64,000 nucleotides of DNA from Bradyrhizobium sp. WD16 (GCF_024181725.1 NZ_CP028908.1:1240001-1304000); one strand, 5' to 3'. Shown: positions 53,466-63,321, numbered from the stretch's first letter. Notes: generated from the sequence alone by a model not told the origin. Numbers and translations: made by a program.

Positions 53466-56400
53466 CTATTTGCTCGGCTTGCTTACTTGCGGCATCCCAG
53501 AATTAGTTGTCGCCAAATTCAGAGAGTTCGTTGATGCGTTCGCTCCCGGCAAATTCTTGACCTGATTCTCCAAGTTGCCCGGAAGTAACGACCCCACGTT
53601 TTGAAATGGTCCGATCCCGCTCAATGCGCTGGAAGTTGAGGCTGCGCAGAAGCAAGGTATAGCGCCTCCTAGATTTTCGATTCGATTGGCGATGTCACCT
53701 TCTTGTGCGGGTGTCGTCGAGAAACGATAGGTGTTAACTGTTGATCCTAAGGAGTTCTGATAGCCGATATATGGAGCTAAAGCGGCATCACTTCCATAAA
53801 GTGCGTCTCCGCTACCGCGAGTAGCTGCGCGAAAGCTTCCGGCAGGATCGTACAGAACAGGATTGCCGCCGTTGTCGATACGTACGGCAGCGTGACTTCC
53901 ATATGTTAGAAGTCCGAACGTGTACGGAACAGGATCACGCGTGATTATCACGACAGTGTCGAGGCCGCTCGGATCCGTTTTATTGACGGGATCATTGCCC
54001 GTGTAGGCATAGAGATTGATGTTGTCCTTTGTCCCGATCGGATCGGTCTGCAGGAAGCGCCCGAGCGTCGGCGAATAGGCCCTCGCCCGGTAGAAGTAGA
54101 GCCCGGTCTCCGCATCGAAGCGCCGTCCGGTGTAGCGATACGCCGCCGTGCCGGCGCCGCTGGCGACGGTCTGGCCGTAGGCCGTGTAGGCGTATTTCTC
54201 GGTGACCTGGCCCGATGCGTTGGCGAGCGCGATCACCGATCCCAGCGCATCCTGGAACTGATAGGTCGAGGCCCCGCCCGGCGCCACCGACAGCACCGGC
54301 TCGTCGAGGCCGGCGCCGTAGGCGAACATCCGGGAGAAATACACCGTGCCGGTCCCGGTATATTCCGCCAGCTCCTGGTCGCCGTAGGACAGCCAGGCGG
54401 TGGTGGTGCCGTTGACCGTCTTGAGGTAGCGGCGGCCGAGCGCGTCGTAGCTGTAGGACACGGTCGTGCCGCTCCTGCTCGCCGAGACCAGCCGGTTCTC
54501 GGTGTCGTAGCCGTAGGTCCAGACGCCGTCCGAGGTCAGGTTGCCGCGCTTGTCGTAGCTGTAGGTCGCGGCCCCGCCGCCGGTGAGGCTGGCATACTGG
54601 TTCAGCGTGTTGGCGGTGTAGGTGGTGGTCGCCGCCGCGAGGCCCGACGGCAGGTAGCTGGCATCGGACGCGGTCAGGCTCGCGCGCTGATGATCCTGGT
54701 TGTAGGTCAGCCCCAGGGTCAGCGACGAGCCGTTCCAGCTGTGGGCGAGCGAGGCCACGAGCCCGGCCGGGGTATAGCCCAGCGTGCTGGAGGCGACCGC
54801 CGCGCCGGCCGGGCCGTAGGAGACGCCGGTGCGCTGCGACAGCGCATCGTAGCTGTAGCCGGCGATCCGGATGCCCGACGACACCGAGCCGTTGTAGATG
54901 CCGGTCAGCCGGCCGAGCTGATCGTAGCTGGAGCTCACGGTGACGCCGACCGAGGGCGGATAGACCAGCGCGGTCCGGTTGCCGTTGGCGTCGAGCGTCG
55001 TCGTGACCGCGCCGAACAGCGGCGTGGTCTCGCTGATCTTGCGTCCGGCGGTGTCGTAGCCGATCGTGGTCGGCGCGCTGTCGCCGTTGGCCTGCGCGGT
55101 CAAAAGATTGCCGCTGTAGTCGTAGCCGAGCGTGATCGTCGGCTGGTTCGACGGCGCCTTGCTGACCCGGCGGTTCAGCGCATCGTAGCTGTTCCGGATG
55201 ACGGTGCCGTCGCGCCGCTGGAACGCGACCTCGTTGCCGGCGGCATCGAGGGCATGGATCTCGTAGTCCGGGGCGCTCGCCGTGCTGTCCGGGTAGCTGA
55301 TCTGCTTCGCCCGCCCGAAGCCGTCATAGTTGTAGGTCAGGGCGTTGCCCTTGCCGTCGGCGAGGGTGGCGAGCAGGCCGCCGGTGCCGGCATAATAGGT
55401 CCGTCTCTCGCGCGTCACGGTGCCGCTGTTGACCGAGATCGACGGGTCGAGCGTGCCGGACACCGCATCCTGAACGGTCAGGACACGCGAGGCCGCGTCA
55501 TAGGTGGTGATCGCCTGCCGGCCCGACGACGAGGTCACGCTCGACACCCGGTTGTTGAGGTCGTAGGCCGTGGTCGAGGTGGTGCCGTCCGGATTGGTGA
55601 TCGTCACCGGCTTGTTGGCGGCATTGTAGCTCGTGGTCGTGGTTCGCCATGCCGGGCTCGCGGTCCCCGTCGCCTGGGCGACGCTGGTCCTGTTGCCGTT
55701 GGCGTCGTAGACGTAACTGGTGACGTTGGCGGCAAACGGCGCCGGCGGCGTGATCCGGGTCAACTGCCGCCTGGCGTCGTAGGCATAGGTCGTGACATTG
55801 CCCTTCGCGTCGGTCGCGGTCACCTTGTTGCCGACAGCGTCATAGGTGGCCGACGTCGTCAGGTTGAGCCGCCCCGCCCCGGCATCCTTGACGACCGTCA
55901 GAAGATCAAACGTCGTCGCCGCATAGCTGTAGGTGGTGAGCCGGCCATCGGCGTCGGTCGAGGTCGCGGGCAGGCCGTGGCTGCCGTAGGTCGCGGAGAT
56001 CACCGGCGACACCGTGCCGCTGACGCCGGGCTTGGCGACCGCCGGCAGGGTGGTGGAGGTCAGATTGCCGGCGGCGTCGTAACCATAGGTCGTGACATTG
56101 CCCCGCGGATCGGTGTGGGTGGCGGGCTTCGATCGCGCGGTGTAGGTCCAGCTCTCCACGATCGGCGACGCCGGATTGCCGGTCAGCGGGTCGATCGCGC
56201 CCGTAAGCGGCGTCGTCGTCTTGCTCAGGATATTGCTCCTGGCATCGTAACTATTGGTCGTCACAACCCCGAGCGGACTGCGGGTCTGGACCAGCCGACC
56301 CGCCCCGTCATAGGCCATCACGGTCCGGTCGCCGGTCTGGCTGACGTCGACGGTCTGGTTGCCGTTGGCGTCATGATAGAGCACATGCGCGTTGCCGTAG

Positions 56401-59288
56401 GGATCGATCTCCATCGATCGCGCGCCATTGGCGAACCCATAGGTCCATACGTGATTGAAGGTATCGGCCTGGGTCAGGATGCGCCCGAACTGATCATAGG
56501 TGTTGGTCATCACGGGCGTGCCCGCAAACGCCGGCCACGTCATTTGCGTCAGCAGGCTGCTTCCGGACGCGTAGGTCATTTTGGTCGTGGCGCTCGCCGC
56601 ATCGACGAACGTGCTGAGATTGCCGCTGGCGTCATAGGTATAGGAGACCGAACGCGTGCCGTCGGAGACCTGGCTGAGATTCGTTCCGCTGTAGGTGAAG
56701 GTCAGGGTGCGGCCCATGCCGTTGGACACGGCGCTCAACAGCTTGGCGGCGCCGCTGCCGCTATAGGTAAACGTCACCGTGTTGCCGTTGGTGTCGACCC
56801 ACGAGGCGATGTTGCCGTCGGCATCGAAATTGCTGACGACACCGGTCTTGTCGGTGATCGTCACCGCGTTGCCCGCGCCCAGCGTCGCCACCGCGCCGTC
56901 TCCCGGCGGCGGCACATAGGTCGCGCCTCCCGCCGCCGTCGGGATCTTCGCGAACCGCCTGGTGCCGCCGCTCAGCGTGACGGTGACGGCGTTGTTGACC
57001 AGCGCGTCCATCAGCCAGCTGGCCGACAATGTCGAGACCACGATGTTGGCCAGCGCCGGCGCCGCGATCGTGTTGAGGTCCTTCATGACATAGAAGGCGA
57101 CCACGGTCGGCACGGCGGCCAGCGGATTGGACTGGCCGAACCCGGCATAGCTGTCGCTGTCGATCCTGGCCGACATCATGAAGTTGTGCCGCCAACCATA
57201 GCCCAGCGCTGTCCTGGTCGACACGCTGCCGGAGTTGTAGCTGCGCTTCAGCGCCAGGCCGAACGGGAAGTCGGCCGAACCGACCTTGATGTCCTCGTTG
57301 TCGAAGAGATAGTTGCCGCTCAGCAGGTCGATCGGTTCCTCGCTCTGTTGCGGCGGAAATTGCGTATTATACGTCGTCGGAAACTGCGCCGCTGCCGGCA
57401 CGGTCGGGTAATATTGATTCCAGGCGCCGTATCCGCCCTTGTAGCCGCCGGAAATCAGGTACTGCGCGCCCAGGAGCCCATTGCTGTTGACCAATTGGTA
57501 GTAGCCCGCGCCGGTCCAGTTGACGACGGTGCGCGAACCGTTTTGCGGCAGCATCACCTGACCGCCCGCATTGGCGCCGAGAAACGCGCCCATGGCATCG
57601 AGATCCGTCGCGTTCCAGCCGGTCAGCAGCGGCCTCACGCTGCTCCAGTTGGCGGGGGTGGCGACGATGAAGCCGGTGCCGTCCTGATTGGCGTAGTCGA
57701 ACATCCGCACGGTGGAGACCGCCTCGGTGCCCTGCATCTGGGCAACGGCGGTGGATTCGAGGCTCGAGTGAAACTCGGCCGCCGCGATCGCAAAGCCGGC
57801 GACGTCAGTGTCGGTGACAGTGGTCGCGGCCTTGCTGATGCTGCCGAGCTGCGCCGGATAATCGACATAGGCGCCCTTGCCGGGCGATGTGCCGGCGATC
57901 CCCATGGACACATGGTTGGCCGTCACGATGCCGATCAGGCCGCTATACAGACGCCCCGCCTCGCTGGACTGGCTGAGATAGGTATATCCGATACTGGCCA
58001 GCGACGCGTTGGTCACCGCCTGGGTCGTCGTTCCACCGGCGGCCTTGATCTGGCGGGACAGCTCGGCCTGCTGGCGCGTCAGCGTGTCGCGCCCGAGATC
58101 GCCCGGAGCCAGCATCACGGCGTAGCTGCCCCCGACCAGGACCTTGGGGCGAACCGTATATGTCCCGAACGGGGCCGCATAAGGCAATTGCACGGTCATC
58201 GACACGAACTGGCTGGCGCCGGCGGTCGCCGCCGCGCCGGTCGCGAGCACCGTTCCATCCAGTGTCAGGACCGGCTGACTGGAGCCGTTATAGGTCAGCG
58301 CCAGATTGCGGCTGCCGACCTGGCTGCCATAGAGCGTGGTCGAGATCGTCGGGCTCGAGCCGTCGGCGTTGTTGGAGACGGTGATGGTGAAGGCGGTCTC
58401 GAACGAGGCCGGAAGGCTGGTGTAAAGCGTGCCCGCGGCCGGCAGGGTCAGGCCGTAATTGGCATTGCTGATGTCGCGACCGCCAAACAATTGCCTGGTC
58501 GAGCTGGCGGGGCTGTTGGCCGTGATGTAGCCGGCCAGATTCTGTGCATAAGTGTTCAGCTGCGTCTTGAGATTGGCCTTGTTCAGATTGCGGATCGAGG
58601 TCACCCCGGCCGGCATCCCGCTGATCGGCGACGAGCCCGACTGCACCGCGCTCAGGAAACCGCTCTGGGTGTAGCCCATGGCGGACGCGACATTGATCGA
58701 CGCATAGTTCGTGTAGGACTTGAGCGAGGGATCGAGCTGGTAGGTCTTGGAGCCGATCGTCACTTCGGTCCAGACCATGCCGATCGCGACATCGGTGGCC
58801 GGACCGCTTCCCGAGGTGACACAGGCGCCGCCGCTGGTCTGCTGGATGCAGCCGGGAATGCCGCCATTGCCCATGGCGAAGGAGAACAGCTGGACATCGT
58901 TCTGGATGCCGAGCAGATTGGCGACCGTCGCCGCGGGGAACGAAATCGCGCCATAACGGTAGTTGGCCGTGATGCAGGACTGGCGCAGCAGCGTGACGAA
59001 CAGCACGTTCTGATCGAAGTTGCTGCCGCGCCGATCCAGATAGGTCGCCAACGCGCCCTTCTTGGAGCCGAAGGTCGGCGCGTAGTCGACGTTGTAGTAG
59101 ACGTATTCGTAGATCAGGTTGAGATCGTAGTTCAGCGCCCGCGCGAGGCTCCTGATCTCGGGGTCGGCGGCCGGCGGGGTGCATGTCAGTGGCGTCAAGC
59201 CGACCTGGGCATGCCCCTCGCGCGGCGCCAGCGCAACACCGACGAACAGTCCGACAAAAAGAACCAGAGCAATCCTGAAACCGCGCAT
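53466..59288 (-). CDS. Full-length secreted Rhs/YD-repeat polymorphic toxin
   Basis: 1940 aa. A Sec signal peptide (about 1-27, ending GHA before QVGL) leads into a transglutaminase-like domain (about 40-260: LIYEYVYYNVDYAPTFGSKK, then FDQNVLFVTLLRQSCITANY), whose expected active-site Cys position reads NFDQ, so it is probably inactive. A DUF6531-like start of the Rhs shell follows (PIDLLSGNYLFDNEDI, LGYGWRHNFMM), then YD repeats (about 800-1690) and the Rhs core ending NKTDPSG near 1775. The tail (1776-1940) has GSHAAVRIDNGG, VLYDPAGSF and CFCAASTSSAL. A His before Cys is the order of permuted papain/NlpC-P60 folds, so a peptidase or amidase is suggested. No PAAR domain. Confidence 0.9.
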   Translation of the reverse strand: MRGFRIALVLFVGLFVGVALAPREGHAQVGLTPLTCTPPAADPEIRSLARALNYDLNLIYEYVYYNVDYAPTFGSKKGALATYLDRRGSNFDQNVLFVTLLRQSCITANYRYGAISFPAATVANLLGIQNDVQLFSFAMGNGGIPGCIQQTSGGACVTSGSGPATDVAIGMVWTEVTIGSKTYQLDPSLKSYTNYASINVASAMGYTQSGFLSAVQSGSSPISGMPAGVTSIRNLNKANLKTQLNTYAQNLAGYITANSPASSTRQLFGGRDISNANYGLTLPAAGTLYTSLPASFETAFTITVSNNADGSSPTISTTLYGSQVGSRNLALTYNGSSQPVLTLDGTVLATGAAATAGASQFVSMTVQLPYAAPFGTYTVRPKVLVGGSYAVMLAPGDLGRDTLTRQQAELSRQIKAAGGTTTQAVTNASLASIGYTYLSQSSEAGRLYSGLIGIVTANHVSMGIAGTSPGKGAYVDYPAQLGSISKAATTVTDTDVAGFAIAAAEFHSSLESTAVAQMQGTEAVSTVRMFDYANQDGTGFIVATPANWSSVRPLLTGWNATDLDAMGAFLGANAGGQVMLPQNGSRTVVNWTGAGYYQLVNSNGLLGAQYLISGGYKGGYGAWNQYYPTVPAAAQFPTTYNTQFPPQQSEEPIDLLSGNYLFDNEDIKVGSADFPFGLALKRSYNSGSVSTRTALGYGWRHNFMMSARIDSDSYAGFGQSNPLAAVPTVVAFYVMKDLNTIAAPALANIVVSTLSASWLMDALVNNAVTVTLSGGTRRFAKIPTAAGGATYVPPPGDGAVATLGAGNAVTITDKTGVVSNFDADGNIASWVDTNGNTVTFTYSGSGAAKLLSAVSNGMGRTLTFTYSGTNLSQVSDGTRSVSYTYDASGNLSTFVDAASATTKMTYASGSSLLTQMTWPAFAGTPVMTNTYDQFGRILTQADTFNHVWTYGFANGARSMEIDPYGNAHVLYHDANGNQTVDVSQTGDRTVMAYDGAGRLVQTRSPLGVVTTNSYDARSNILSKTTTPLTGAIDPLTGNPASPIVESWTYTARSKPATHTDPRGNVTTYGYDAAGNLTSTTLPAVAKPGVSGTVSPVISATYGSHGLPATSTDADGRLTTYSYAATTFDLLTVVKDAGAGRLNLTTSATYDAVGNKVTATDAKGNVTTYAYDARRQLTRITPPAPFAANVTSYVYDANGNRTSVAQATGTASPAWRTTTTSYNAANKPVTITNPDGTTSTTAYDLNNRVSSVTSSSGRQAITTYDAASRVLTVQDAVSGTLDPSISVNSGTVTRERRTYYAGTGGLLATLADGKGNALTYNYDGFGRAKQISYPDSTASAPDYEIHALDAAGNEVAFQRRDGTVIRNSYDALNRRVSKAPSNQPTITLGYDYSGNLLTAQANGDSAPTTIGYDTAGRKISETTPLFGAVTTTLDANGNRTALVYPPSVGVTVSSSYDQLGRLTGIYNGSVSSGIRIAGYSYDALSQRTGVSYGPAGAAVASSTLGYTPAGLVASLAHSWNGSSLTLGLTYNQDHQRASLTASDASYLPSGLAAATTTYTANTLNQYASLTGGGAATYSYDKRGNLTSDGVWTYGYDTENRLVSASRSGTTVSYSYDALGRRYLKTVNGTTTAWLSYGDQELAEYTGTGTVYFSRMFAYGAGLDEPVLSVAPGGASTYQFQDALGSVIALANASGQVTEKYAYTAYGQTVASGAGTAAYRYTGRRFDAETGLYFYRARAYSPTLGRFLQTDPIGTKDNINLYAYTGNDPVNKTDPSGLDTVVIITRDPVPYTFGLLTYGSHAAVRIDNGGNPVLYDPAGSFRAATRGSGDALYGSDAALAPYIGYQNSLGSTVNTYRFSTTPAQEGDIANRIENLGGAIPCFCAASTSSALSGIGPFQNVGSLLPGNLENQVKNLPGANASTNSLNLATTNSGMPQVSKPSK

Positions 59289-59388
59289 AAGCCTGCCCCT
59301 GCTGCCGCAGTCGAATCGACGACCAAGTTGGTTGAGTGATGTGATGTGAAGGATGCGCCGAAGACCGTCCGGCGCGGAACGATGATCC

Positions 59389-59859
59389 CTACCGCCTCCC
59401 GATCAGCGGCGGCTGCTGCTGTATCGTGACGCTGCTCGGCGAGCGCGACGACACCGCGGCGGCTCCGCCGACAGCCTCCTGCTTCTTGTCCGAGGCGGGT
59501 TTCGACTGGGCAAAGTCCGCCCGGCCAAAGCCCGCCGGAGCAGTCGCATCGGTGGGAAGCTCGTGACCAAGAACCGGCTCGATGTCGAGGGCGGCCGGCG
59601 CCTCGCCCGCGGACTGCGGGGTGACGGTCGCCGGCATGTCGCTCGGCGGCACAACCCGTGCCGCGAGAAATGCCGTGGCCTGATCCGGCGTCACCAGCGG
59701 CATCTGCAGCGCGCCGACCGGCAGCTGCGCGCCGACCTGACCGCTTCCCGGCGCCAGATTCTGCGCCGAAGCCGTAACCGCGAACGACATCACAACGGCA
59801 GGAACAACAACGGAAGAAACAACAAACCCAAGCTTGCTCACGATCCATCCCACAATCAC
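59389..59859 (-). CDS. Small exported protein upstream of the Rhs gene, unknown
   Basis: 156 aa. N-terminal hydrophobic signal (LGFVVSSVVVPAVVMSFAVTASA, then QNLAPG near residue 33); the rest is Pro/Ala/Ser-rich and low in order, with a Gln-rich end (VTIQQQPPLIGRR). It lies 100 bp upstream of the Rhs start and 196 bp after the prepilin peptidase gene on the same strand. It may be a periplasmic helper or linker between the secretion genes and Rhs; no family recognised. The 196-bp gap is AT-rich near 59860-59890, a possible promoter, and otherwise featureless. Confidence 0.6.
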   Translation of the reverse strand: MIVGWIVSKLGFVVSSVVVPAVVMSFAVTASAQNLAPGSGQVGAQLPVGALQMPLVTPDQATAFLAARVVPPSDMPATVTPQSAGEAPAALDIEPVLGHELPTDATAPAGFGRADFAQSKPASDKKQEAVGGAAAVSSRSPSSVTIQQQPPLIGRR

Positions 59860-60055
59860 GAAGCAAAATTTTAAAACATTCGAATCTCCACTACCGCTTG
59901 CACGATCGCCAGGCGAGCGATTGTGACGCAGAACTCTTGTCCTGGGCCGCCCAAAGTTCGGTCTCGCTGGACGAACGTTTCGTGCACGTCACCGCACCAA
60001 CCACTTACAGTTGCGACCAAAGCCAAAGAGGGACGAGCTCCGTTCGGAAACCGCA

Positions 60056-60544
60056 TCAAAGACGATAGACAAGATCGAAGATCGGGCTCCCGGCAAAGAG
60101 CCGCGCGGCGACGACCAGGAGAAGTCCGGCACCGAGAAACGGTGCGAACGGCACGCGATCGCGGGTCGTGATCGGTCGTCCGAGAAGCCAGCGACACGCG
60201 AGATAGGCGAGCGCGGTGCAGGATGCCATCGCCAGCATGGCCGGCAAATCCTCGGCGCCGGTCCATAGCCCTCCCGCCGCGGTGAACTTGACATCGCCGA
60301 GACCGAGACCCTCGACCCCCCTGAGGCGGAAATGAGCCCAGCGCAATGCGAGCAGAAGCGCGCCACCCAGCGCGCCGCCCAGCAGCGAAAGACCAAGCTC
60401 GCCCGAGGGCAGGAATCCTGCGGCGAACAGCCCGGCGACTGCGATCAGGAGAGCCACGCCGTCCGGAATGATCATCCGTCGGATGTCGCTGACGGCGCCG
60501 ATCAGCGTCAGGACGCAGAGCAATCCGTACTGGAGCACGAGCAT
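60056..60544 (-). CDS. Prepilin peptidase, short A24 type
   Basis: 162 aa, about five or six membrane segments. Both catalytic aspartates are present: AVSDIRRMIIPDGVA and LGLGDVKFTAAGG (GxGDxK motif). It lacks the N-terminal methyltransferase domain of PilD/GspO, so it is of the short CpaA/A24 type. The ATG at 60544 lies 8 bp after the gspJ stop. It would cleave the leader peptides of the pseudopilins encoded just upstream. Confidence 0.88.
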   Translation of the reverse strand: MLVLQYGLLCVLTLIGAVSDIRRMIIPDGVALLIAVAGLFAAGFLPSGELGLSLLGGALGGALLLALRWAHFRLRGVEGLGLGDVKFTAAGGLWTGAEDLPAMLAMASCTALAYLACRWLLGRPITTRDRVPFAPFLGAGLLLVVAARLFAGSPIFDLVYRL

Positions 60545-60552
60545 GGGCAACG

Positions 60553-61197
60553 TCACTGCTGTTGCGCCAAGTGCAGAGGGATCGGCACGGACAGGTGCCG
60601 GATGCGATCCTTCAAGACGATATCCATGTCGATCAGCACCAGTTGCGGCAACTGCAGCTGCGCCTTCCAGGCCGCCAGCCACTGCGGAGGCTTGCCGGGT
60701 TCGACCGAACCAAAATAGCGGATCGACAGCCCCCGGACATGCCTGACCAGCACGACCGGATCCGCCTCTCTGATCCGAGACGGATCGGTGCGGAAGACCG
60801 CTGTCGTCACGACAACATCACCGACCTGGTCCGGTCCGGCGGCGCCATCGGGCCATGAGAGACGGACCAACATCGGCCCGCCGCGGAAGGCGGTCGCCTC
60901 GCTCGATGTCACGAAAGTCAGCGCGTGGCTGTCGCCATCGAACAACAGGCGCGCGAGATGGGTCGTTTCGTCCACCACCGTGACCGGCATGCCGCGGGAT
61001 AACAGCGTGCGCAACCGTGCCAACCCGGCATCGACTTCGGCGGGCAGCTCTCGATCGCGACTTGCCGTCCAGCCTCGGCGGGTGAGATCGAGCCCGGCGA
61101 TGACGAACACGGCAATCATCGCCGTCATCGCGAGGGTGACGAGCAGCTCGACGAGCGTGAAGCCCGCCTGGCTCGCGTTGGGGGGGCTTCTGATCAC
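60553..61197 (-). CDS. gspJ: Type II secretion minor pseudopilin GspJ
   Basis: 214 aa. Type III (prepilin) signal QAGFTLVELLVTLAMTAMIA with cleavage after Gly; a long C-terminal globular part (RGWTASRDREL, FGSVEPGKPPQWLAAWKAQL) fits GspJ rather than GspH. The start overlaps the gspI stop by four bases. Minor pseudopilins form the tip of the T2SS pseudopilus. Confidence 0.85.
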   Translation of the reverse strand: MIRSPPNASQAGFTLVELLVTLAMTAMIAVFVIAGLDLTRRGWTASRDRELPAEVDAGLARLRTLLSRGMPVTVVDETTHLARLLFDGDSHALTFVTSSEATAFRGGPMLVRLSWPDGAAGPDQVGDVVVTTAVFRTDPSRIREADPVVLVRHVRGLSIRYFGSVEPGKPPQWLAAWKAQLQLPQLVLIDMDIVLKDRIRHLSVPIPLHLAQQQ

Positions 61198-61619
61198 GGC
61201 CTGGCGACGCGAACGAGTTTATAGGCCGCCAATGCAACCATCGGTCGACCGCGCGTGTCGCCCGCGGCCGTAACCGTGATGTCCGCCCATGCGCCGGCAA
61301 CCGGCATGTTCGCGGCGACCGATGTCGGAACGATCCGCAAGCGCCAGGCCAGTCCGTTGCCGAACTGCCCCGTGCTTTCGCCGGCCACGATCGGATCGAT
61401 AATGCCGAGGCCGTCAAGTTTGCCTTGCGCGAGCCGGACGGCCTCGCGCAGCGTCTCCGCCCGATGACCGCCGTTGAGCATGCGCGTCATGCCGCCGAAC
61501 ACCACCGTCAGGATAGAAGCCAAAATCGCGAACGCGACGAGCGTTTCGACCAGGGTGAAGCCGGATTGAGAATGCCGTCGGGGCCTGGTGCTCATCCTGG
61601 CGCTCATCCTGGCGCTCAT
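61194..61619 (-). CDS. gspI: Type II secretion minor pseudopilin GspI
   Basis: 141 aa. Prepilin signal QSGFTLVETLVAFAILASIL; LREAVRLAQGKLDGLG after the helix is the usual GspI wording. The N-terminus is odd: the 12-bp word ATGAGCGCCAGG is repeated, giving MSARMSARMSTR and three possible in-frame starts (61619, 61607, 61595). The first overlaps the gspH stop (ATGA). Confidence 0.87.
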   Translation of the reverse strand: MSARMSARMSTRPRRHSQSGFTLVETLVAFAILASILTVVFGGMTRMLNGGHRAETLREAVRLAQGKLDGLGIIDPIVAGESTGQFGNGLAWRLRIVPTSVAANMPVAGAWADITVTAAGDTRGRPMVALAAYKLVRVARP

Positions 61620-62089
61620 GATGATTTGCCTCCGGAGAGATCGATCCGGGCTTCGCCGGTCAGCCAGTTTACCGCAATTCGCGCCTCCCGCCGCCCGATG
61701 CGAAGGATGATGTCTCCACCACTCGACATGCCGTCCGGAAAGAAGCGGATCGCTCCGGCCGTAGCGCTCTGCCGTTCCGGCACGGCGAGCTTCATCTCGA
61801 TCGACACGTCGTCATCGAGATGAAGGACTGTGCCCCCGGCCTGCAGGGTGCGTTGCCCCGCATCGAGAACCAGCGTCGCATCGGCATTGCGAGCGATCGC
61901 TTCCGCTCGGGAGGCCCGCAGAGCGGCGGCCAATGTGCGCGCGGCGGCCTCGAGGCGCAAACTCTCCGGGGGGCGCCGCAACAGTGGGACGGACACCGAT
62001 GCCACGAGGGCGATGATCGAGAGCACGACGAGCATCTCGATCAACGTAAAGCCGAGGCATGCAAAACGTCGCGAACGGTGCCCGGTCAT
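61616..62089 (-). CDS. gspH: Type II secretion minor pseudopilin GspH
   Basis: 157 aa. Prepilin signal CLGFTLIEMLVVLSIIALVA; LRLEAAARTLAAALRASRAEAI is the amphipathic region typical of GspH/FimT, followed by a beta-rich domain. Start and stop overlap gspF and gspI by four bases each. Confidence 0.88.
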   Translation of the reverse strand: MTGHRSRRFACLGFTLIEMLVVLSIIALVASVSVPLLRRPPESLRLEAAARTLAAALRASRAEAIARNADATLVLDAGQRTLQAGGTVLHLDDDVSIEMKLAVPERQSATAGAIRFFPDGMSSGGDIILRIGRREARIAVNWLTGEARIDLSGGKSS

Positions 62090-63321
62090 CGCGCCGCGAG
62101 CTCATTGATGGACAGGATGGCATTCATGACCGTGAAGATCAGCAAGCCGATCAGGCCGGCGATGCCAACCGTCAACGCGGGCGTCAGCATGGTCATCAGG
62201 CGTTCGATCCTCCGTTGACTCTGCTGTTCGAACAGAAGTGCGATGCGGATCAGCATGTGGCCCAATCTGGCGGTTTCCTCACCGACCGCGATCATCCGCA
62301 GCGCCACCGGGGGGATGCCGTCGCGCCCGGACAGCGCGCGGCCGAGATTCTGGCCGTCGCGAATCTGCTCGAGCGATGCTTCAAGACCGCTCGCAATATG
62401 TGCGTTCTGCACCACCGCTCGCGCCGACGCGAACGCCGCCAGCATCGGCACCCCTGCGCGCAGCAGGGATCCCAGCGTCCGGGCGAAGCGCGCCAGGTTC
62501 TGCTCGACGCTGACAACGCCCGCGAGAGGCAGTTTCAGCAGGAGACGGTGGGCGGCAAGGCGCGCGTTGGTCGATCGCTTCACATAACCGCGGGCCGCTG
62601 AACTTGCGGCGACCATCAGCGCCACAATTGCCGCCAGCCAGGGCCAGCCCTGCTGAACCCAGAGAATGAAGGCGATCATACCCGGCAGAGGGCGACCGCT
62701 CTCTGCAAAGATCGGCGCCAGACTGGGCACCAGAACGGCCATTACGATCGTGATTGAAACCAATGCCATGACGATCAGAATGCAGGGGTAGACCAGCGCC
62801 GAGGTCGTCTTGGCAACGAGCTGCTGGCGCCTCTCCAGAAGATCCGCCAGTTCGGTGAGCACGCGAACCAGATCGCCGCTGATTTCGCCGGCCCGCACCA
62901 TGCTGATCGTATCGTTTTGAAAGCTCTCGCGGTGCCGCGCCATCGCGTCGGAGAGGTGCGCGCCGTCCAGAACCGATTGCAGCAGGCCGGTGACGACGGG
63001 CCGCATCCGGACCTGGCCGGAATGATCGACCATGATCCGCAAGGTGTCGTCCAGGGGGACCCCCGCCTCGATCAAGGTCGCCAACTCCCGAACAAATGCC
63101 GCGATGTCCCGTGCCGATGGTTTGCGGGGCGCCAGCAGCGTGCCGCGCGACCATCGCCGGCTCGCAGATCGCTGGTCATCATGGGTCTCGAAGGGCGTCA
63201 GTCCGCGCTCCCAGAGAACGTCATGAACCTGCTCGACGGTCTCCGCCTCGATCCGCCCCTCGGTCAGGACGCCGGCCTGGGTATAGGCGAGATAACGGAA
63301 GGAGCGCGTGTCGCCCATCAA
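62086..63321 (-). CDS. gspF: Type II secretion inner-membrane protein GspF
   Basis: 411 aa. Two cytoplasmic GspF/PilC repeats (about 70-195 and 270-400) with three membrane segments ([55 protein letters not shown]). [20 protein letters not shown] and [11 protein letters not shown] are the repeated family motifs. Platform protein beneath the pseudopilus, contacted by GspE. Confidence 0.93.
   Translation of the reverse strand: MMGDTRSFRYLAYTQAGVLTEGRIEAETVEQVHDVLWERGLTPFETHDDQRSASRRWSRGTLLAPRKPSARDIAAFVRELATLIEAGVPLDDTLRIMVDHSGQVRMRPVVTGLLQSVLDGAHLSDAMARHRESFQNDTISMVRAGEISGDLVRVLTELADLLERRQQLVAKTTSALVYPCILIVMALVSITIVMAVLVPSLAPIFAESGRPLPGMIAFILWVQQGWPWLAAIVALMVAASSAARGYVKRSTNARLAAHRLLLKLPLAGVVSVEQNLARFARTLGSLLRAGVPMLAAFASARAVVQNAHIASGLEASLEQIRDGQNLGRALSGRDGIPPVALRMIAVGEETARLGHMLIRIALLFEQQSQRRIERLMTMLTPALTVGIAGLIGLLIFTVMNAILSINELAAR

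Noticed and set aside
53466-59288. T6SS-delivered Rhs
   Set aside because: No PAAR domain in the protein, a Sec signal peptide is present and no vgrG, hcp or tss genes are visible.
54690-59339. 1549-codon plus-strand frame opposite the full-length Rhs gene
   Set aside because: Arg/Gly/Asp-rich shadow translation; the minus strand shows signal peptide, YD repeats and core.
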